A stretch of DNA of 18,265 bases from Chloroflexota bacterium (GTDB lineage Bacteria > Chloroflexota > Dehalococcoidia > Dehalococcoidales > RBG-16-60-22): NCBI GenBank assembly GCA_022574315.1, contig JACZSH010000016.1:1-18265 (forward strand), written 5' to 3'. This document shows, piece after piece, positions 14,402 through 18,265 of this stretch. Under the pieces are notes generated by a model. It worked only from the letters and a program-made list of their open reading frames with translations, was not told where the DNA came from and did no database searches. How positions within the stretch are numbered: the stretch's first letter is position 1; every line of letters begins with the position of its first letter. Position numbers and translations under genes: made by a program.

Positions 14402-15979
14402 ATGAAAATAGTGACCAGTGAAGAGATGCGCCAGATAGAGCAGGCCTGCTCCAGTATCGGCCTGCCTCCCGAGGCACTCATGGAGAAGGCGGGTAAGTCC
14501 ATCGCCGAAGAGGTTGGGCGCATCCTGGGTGATGTTAATCGGCAGCGCGTCCTTTTCCTGGTCGGGCCGGGGAATAACGGCGGGGACGGGCTGGTAGCCG
14601 CCCGCCACCTCCACGACCAGGGAGCCGGGGTAAGCGTCTTCCTTGCCGGTCGGCGACCGGCGGATGACCCGAATCTGCGCCTGGTAGAGGAGCGGAACAT
14701 TACCATTATTGACGCCTCCCGGGACGAGAACCTGGCCGGATTCGACGAGCTGCTTGCCTCAGCGAGCTGCGTTATCGATGCTCTCTTCGGCACCGGTAAA
14801 ATCCGTCCCCTCCAGGGTGTCTTTCAGCAGGTGCTGGAAAAGACCCTCCGGGCTAAAGAGGCGCGGGGTGGCATGCGTATCATCGCCGTTGATTTACCTT
14901 CCGGAGTCGATGCCGATAGCGGCGCCGCCGACCCGGCCAGTCTTTCGGCGGATAACACCATCAGCCTCGGCTACCCCAAGACGGGATTGTTCCGCTTTCC
15001 CGGAGCGGAAAGAGCCGGCAAGCTGAGCGTAGTCGATATCGGCATTCCGGACTACCTGGCGGACGCCATAACCACCGGGCTTACCACCGATGAATGGGCG
15101 AGGAGCATCCTTCCCAGGCGTCCGCTTAACGCCAACAAGGGAGATTTCGGCAAGGTGCTGGTAGTGGCTGGCTCCATGAATTACACCGGCGCGGCCTGCC
15201 TGGCCTGCAGCGGTGCGTTAAGAGTCGGCGCCGGACTGATAACCCTGGCCACCGCCGCCAGCCTGCTTCCTGTCATGGCCGCCAAGCTGACGGAAGTAAC
15301 CCATCTGCCGCTGCCCGAATCGGAGGCAGGGGCTATCTCTCCCCGGGCAGTGGAACTCATTGACCAACAAAGCAAAGATTATGATGTAATGCTCGTGGGC
15401 TGCGGGCTGGGGCAAAGCCAGTCAACTGTTGACTTCGTCCGCGCCCTGCTCTTAAAGCAAGGACTACCGGCTCTGGTCATCGACGCCGACGCCCTGAACA
15501 CGCTGGCCATAACACCGGACTGGTGGCAACGGCTACCCAATGATGCTATACTTACCCCACATCCCGGTGAAATGGGGCGACTGAGCGGACTGGAAATAGC
15601 CGAGATACAGGCGGACCGGACAGGCACCACCCGGAAGTTCGCCCGGGAGTGGCAGAAAACGGTTGTTTTGAAGGGGGCTTATACCGCGGTGGCCGCACCG
15701 GACGGTCGGGTGATGGTCAGTCCCATGGCCAATCCGGGACTGGCTTCGGCCGGCACCGGAGACGTACTGGCCGGAACGATTGCCGGGTTACGGGCGCAGG
15801 GCTGCCCCGTATTCGAATCGGCCGTGCTCGGCGTTTACCTTCACGGTAAGGCCGGGGAAATGGTCAGGGATAGGCTGGGCGAGGCCGGAATGATTGCTTC
15901 CGACCTCCTGCCCTCGCTGCCGGCGGTCATTAAACAATTAAAGGAGCAAAGTCAGGAGAGAAATGCTGCTGGCAATTGA
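14402..15979 (+). CDS. nnr: bifunctional NAD(P)HX epimerase / ADP-dependent NAD(P)HX dehydratase
   Basis: This 525-residue protein repairs hydrated NADH and NADPH. The N-terminal YjeF_N epimerase domain (about 1-225) has VGPGNNGGDG (54-63), ALFGTG and the DLPSGVDADSG motif. The C-terminal ribokinase-like dehydratase domain (about 235-520) has NKGDFGKVLVVAGS, LTPHPGEMGRL and NPGLASAGTGD (444-454), with catalytic Asp454. I chose ATG 14402 because family members begin MKIVTSEEM and a promoter lies just upstream; ATG 14384 is possible, and the frame opens earlier inside Mut7-C. No strong ribosome-binding site is seen. The end overlaps the coaX start by 17 nt, implying coupled translation. Confidence 0.93.
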   Translation: MKIVTSEEMRQIEQACSSIGLPPEALMEKAGKSIAEEVGRILGDVNRQRVLFLVGPGNNGGDGLVAARHLHDQGAGVSVFLAGRRPADDPNLRLVEERNITIIDASRDENLAGFDELLASASCVIDALFGTGKIRPLQGVFQQVLEKTLRAKEARGGMRIIAVDLPSGVDADSGAADPASLSADNTISLGYPKTGLFRFPGAERAGKLSVVDIGIPDYLADAITTGLTTDEWARSILPRRPLNANKGDFGKVLVVAGSMNYTGAACLACSGALRVGAGLITLATAASLLPVMAAKLTEVTHLPLPESEAGAISPRAVELIDQQSKDYDVMLVGCGLGQSQSTVDFVRALLLKQGLPALVIDADALNTLAITPDWWQRLPNDAILTPHPGEMGRLSGLEIAEIQADRTGTTRKFAREWQKTVVLKGAYTAVAAPDGRVMVSPMANPGLASAGTGDVLAGTIAGLRAQGCPVFESAVLGVYLHGKAGEMVRDRLGEAGMIASDLLPSLPAVIKQLKEQSQERNAAGN

Positions 15980-16730
15980 TATTGGCAACACGGATACCAC
16001 CCTGGGGGTTTTTGACGGGGAAAAGCTCCGGGCGACGTGGCACATGGCAACCGAAGTACACCGTATGCCGGACGAATACGCGGCGATACTATTAAACCTG
16101 CTGCGCTACCAGGACCTGGCAGTGACTGATATTAAAGAGGTAGCCCTGTGCAGCGTGGTGCCGCCGCTGGTGACCACTTTTGAGGAATTATCGCAGCGCT
16201 ACTTCGGCACCTCGCCGCTGGTGATAGGCGCCGGAGTCAAAACCGGGGTGCGCATCCTGATGGACAACCCGAGAGAGGTGGGTGCCGACCGAATCGTCAA
16301 TGCCGCCGCCGCCCACCATATTTACGGCGGGCCGGTCATCATCACCGACCTGGGGACGGCGACAACTTTTGACGTCATCTCCCGGGAAGGGGATTACCTG
16401 GGCGGGGTAATTGCCTCGGGTATAAGTACGGCGGCGGAAGCCCTTTTCGCGCGGGCGGCCATGCTCCCCCGCGTGGAGCTGGTCCGACCCAAAAACGCCA
16501 TCGGCACCAGCACCATTTCCGCCATGCAGTCGGGCCTCATCTTCGGCTACGTGGGACTGGTAGAGGGCATCGTGGCACGTATCCAACGGGAACTGGACGG
16601 CAAAGCTAAAGTAGTGGCCACCGGCGGCTACGCTCAACTTATCGCCAATGAAACCAGGGTAATCGACGAGGTAAACCCGAATCTGACGCTGATTGGGCTC
16701 CAGATTATCAACAAAATGAACAAGGCATAA
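15963..16730 (+). CDS. coaX: type III pantothenate kinase
   Basis: This 255-residue enzyme makes 4'-phosphopantothenate from pantothenate and ATP, the first step of coenzyme A synthesis. The ASKHA-fold motifs are complete: DIGNTDTTLGVF with Asp6, the PHOSPHATE-like CSVVPPL, GADR (107-110) and TDLGTATTFDV with catalytic Asp129, then GGVIASGI. Length matches bacterial CoaX. The ribosome-binding site AGGAG lies inside the end of the preceding gene, which it overlaps by 17 nt. A coaBC start follows 35 nt later, so CoA genes are clustered here. Confidence 0.95.
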   Translation: MLLAIDIGNTDTTLGVFDGEKLRATWHMATEVHRMPDEYAAILLNLLRYQDLAVTDIKEVALCSVVPPLVTTFEELSQRYFGTSPLVIGAGVKTGVRILMDNPREVGADRIVNAAAAHHIYGGPVIITDLGTATTFDVISREGDYLGGVIASGISTAAEALFARAAMLPRVELVRPKNAIGTSTISAMQSGLIFGYVGLVEGIVARIQRELDGKAKVVATGGYAQLIANETRVIDEVNPNLTLIGLQIINKMNKA

Positions 16731-16765
16731 ACCGGCGGAGGCGTGAGCCGGCCAGAGAGATGACC

Positions 16766-18265
16766 ATGCTAACCGATAAAACGATAGTTTTGGGTATTAC
16801 CGGCGGCATCGCCGCTTACAAGGCGACTGACATCGCCAGCAAGCTGACCCAGGAAGGCGCCAGGGTGGAAGTGGTGATGACCGAGTCCGCCACCCGGTTC
16901 ATCACGCCGCTGACCCTGCGCAGCATCCTAGTGCAATTGTGGGCCAGCTATCATGGTGTCCAGATCTTGGGGCAACAGATTTGGAGCGGTAGAAAGGTCT
17001 ACCCGGTGACCGCCGTCTATTCTGTGGCATTGCTGGTGGTGGTGGCCCGGCTGGAGAATGGCGGTGGTTACGGTCTCTTTGACTTTGCCTGGTTCAGCTT
17101 CGCAGCCGACCAGCTTGCCAACTCCCTCTTCAGCCCCCTCCAGATAACGTTGTTGGGTGGAGTATACCTCTGGTGGAGGGGGTATCGGCTGGCCCGCTCG
17201 CGTCTTCAACCCGAGCAGGCCTTCCACTCCTTCATGCTGGGATTGGTCGGTATCATTCTTGGGCTCCTACTGCGGGAGCTGGCTTTCCGGGCCGATTCCG
17301 GCAAACCTACGGGGCAGGATCTGACCGCCCTCATTACCGCCAGCTTCTTCTTTGCGTCCTTCTTCGTCCTTGCCCTCAGCCACATCCGAAGAATCAGGGC
17401 CGAAATGATGCGCCGAGAGGAGGATTCCCAGTTGTTCAGCCGGCAGTGGCCTGCCGTCCTGCTAGGGGTAGTGGCCTTGATGATTCTGGTGGGATGGCTT
17501 GCGGCCCTCCTCTGTTCCTTCGATGTTTTCTCTCCTGTCGTCTATCTCTTGTCGCTCCTTGGCGATGTGCTGCTCGTCGTCGTCTACTACGTGGTATTCC
17601 TTCCCCTGGCCTATATTGCCGCCGGATTCACGTATGCCTTGATATGGTTTATCGGACTCTTTGGCCCTGCCCCGGATATACAGATTCAGCTGCCCGGCCG
17701 GCCGGCGATCGGCGAGCGGGAGACATCTGAATCGGGTGGAGGGTTCCCATCTTGGCTCCTTGCACTGCTGCGGTGGAGCCTCGTCACCCTGGTCATAGCC
17801 CTGATCGTGTACCTTCTGGTACGCCTGCTGCTGCGCAATCGGTATCGTGCGGCCTCTGATGAGATCAGGGAGACCCACGAGTCCGTCGGGACATGGAAGG
17901 ATGTGGTTCGCGACATCCTGGTGGCCTTCTTCACGTTGCTATTCTGGTTCCAGGACCGGGGCAGGCGATGGCGTCACGAGGTCCGTGCTCATGTGATGGG
18001 AAGCAGGCGTGGTCCGGGAGAGATGGCCGAAGTCAGAGTGTTGTACCGCCGGTTGCTGCTGGAGGCTCGGGAAGCCGGATTCCCAAGGCGGGTAGGGGAG
18101 ACACCCCTGGAATACCTTGCCACCTTGGAGCACCATCTCCCATCAGAGCAGCAGCCCCTGGAACGTCTGACATGGGGATACACCACCGTCCGGTATGGAG
18201 AGCAGGCCATCTCCCATACGGAGCGCATGCTGCTCAACCAGCTGTGGAGGGGTATCTACAACACC
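16766..18265 (+). CDS. CoaBC N-terminus joined in frame to a DUF4129 membrane protein (partial)
   Basis: One frame stays open from ATG 16766 (or ATG 16760) to the window end, 500 codons, but it is built of two unlike parts. Residues 1-54 are the start of CoaBC, the flavoprotein of CoA synthesis: IVLGITGGIAAYKATDIASKL and VVMTESATRFITPLTLRSI. At residue 55 similarity stops, before the FMN and active-site regions. The rest is a polytopic membrane protein with about six or seven hydrophobic helices and a soluble tail (about 418-500; RRLLLEAREAGFPRRVGETPLEYL and ERMLLNQLWRGIYN) typical of DUF4129, usually found near transglutaminase-like genes. Neither part is complete. A functional CoaBC is not possible from this frame. 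Confidence 0.75.
   Translation, partial: MLTDKTIVLGITGGIAAYKATDIASKLTQEGARVEVVMTESATRFITPLTLRSILVQLWASYHGVQILGQQIWSGRKVYPVTAVYSVALLVVVARLENGGGYGLFDFAWFSFAADQLANSLFSPLQITLLGGVYLWWRGYRLARSRLQPEQAFHSFMLGLVGIILGLLLRELAFRADSGKPTGQDLTALITASFFFASFFVLALSHIRRIRAEMMRREEDSQLFSRQWPAVLLGVVALMILVGWLAALLCSFDVFSPVVYLLSLLGDVLLVVVYYVVFLPLAYIAAGFTYALIWFIGLFGPAPDIQIQLPGRPAIGERETSESGGGFPSWLLALLRWSLVTLVIALIVYLLVRLLLRNRYRAASDEIRETHESVGTWKDVVRDILVAFFTLLFWFQDRGRRWRHEVRAHVMGSRRGPGEMAEVRVLYRRLLLEAREAGFPRRVGETPLEYLATLEHHLPSEQQPLERLTWGYTTVRYGEQAISHTERMLLNQLWRGIYNT
16922..16936. other. junction between coaBC and DUF4129 sequence
   Basis: CoaBC similarity ends with the codons for Ser53 and Ile54 (16922-16927); the next codons (CTA GTG CAA TTG) belong to the membrane-protein part. 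The reading frame is kept across the join. No inverted repeat or insertion-sequence end is visible here. Confidence 0.6.

Noticed and set aside
1..18265. CRISPR array, toxin-antitoxin pair, phage genes, transposase or integrase
   Set aside because: None seen. No spaced repeats, and no motifs of those families in any well-supported frame.

Overview
The window reads as a chromosomal segment of a free-living anaerobic bacterium of moderate GC. Hand counts give about 57% GC in the beta-oxidation genes. A tungstate importer under a molybdenum/tungsten-cofactor riboswitch, a ferredoxin-type DUF362 protein, radical SAM chemistry and a mixed-type phosphofructokinase would suit an anaerobe such as a Dehalococcoidia-like Chloroflexota. 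That placement is an inference from gene content, not a phylogenetic result.

Layout. Positions 1-796 (minus): the start of an unrecognised gene and a VOC-family protein. Positions 934-4372 (plus): a spore-photoproduct-lyase-like radical SAM protein with an extra cysteine cluster, a small one-helix membrane protein, a 6-phosphofructokinase, a 48-codon remnant of a second VOC gene, and an unrecognised 131-residue protein. Positions 4443-5724: an AT-richer DUF362/ferredoxin gene lying between two identical 14-bp repeats, the right-hand one covering the 3' end of a CAT-anticodon tRNA. Positions 5717-8774 (minus): a tungstate ABC transporter operon (tupA-tupB-tupC) led by a Moco/Tuco riboswitch, with the tRNA and its own promoter just behind tupC. 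Positions 8788-11317 (plus): an operon for short-chain acyl-CoA metabolism (crotonase, 3-hydroxyacyl-CoA dehydrogenase, FabG-like reductase), transcribed divergently from tup. Positions 11325-18265 (plus): CorA, a YhhQ-type queuosine-precursor transporter, a metallo-beta-lactamase-fold protein, a Mut7-C RNase, a bifunctional NAD(P)HX epimerase/dehydratase, type III pantothenate kinase CoaX, and a CoaBC start that runs in frame into a DUF4129 membrane protein.

How the genes relate. The tup operon imports tungstate, and its riboswitch should sense the finished cofactor and shut off tupA translation by pairing with its ribosome-binding site. CoaX and CoaBC are steps of coenzyme A synthesis, whose product is used by the acyl-CoA enzymes upstream. 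The NAD(P)HX repair protein protects the nicotinamide cofactors those dehydrogenases need.

The points most worth checking are the riboswitch, which overturns the longest tupA reading frame; the possible tRNA-targeted insertion around the DUF362 gene; the CoaBC::DUF4129 chimera, which is either an assembly join or a real gene fusion; and the truncated VOC gene.
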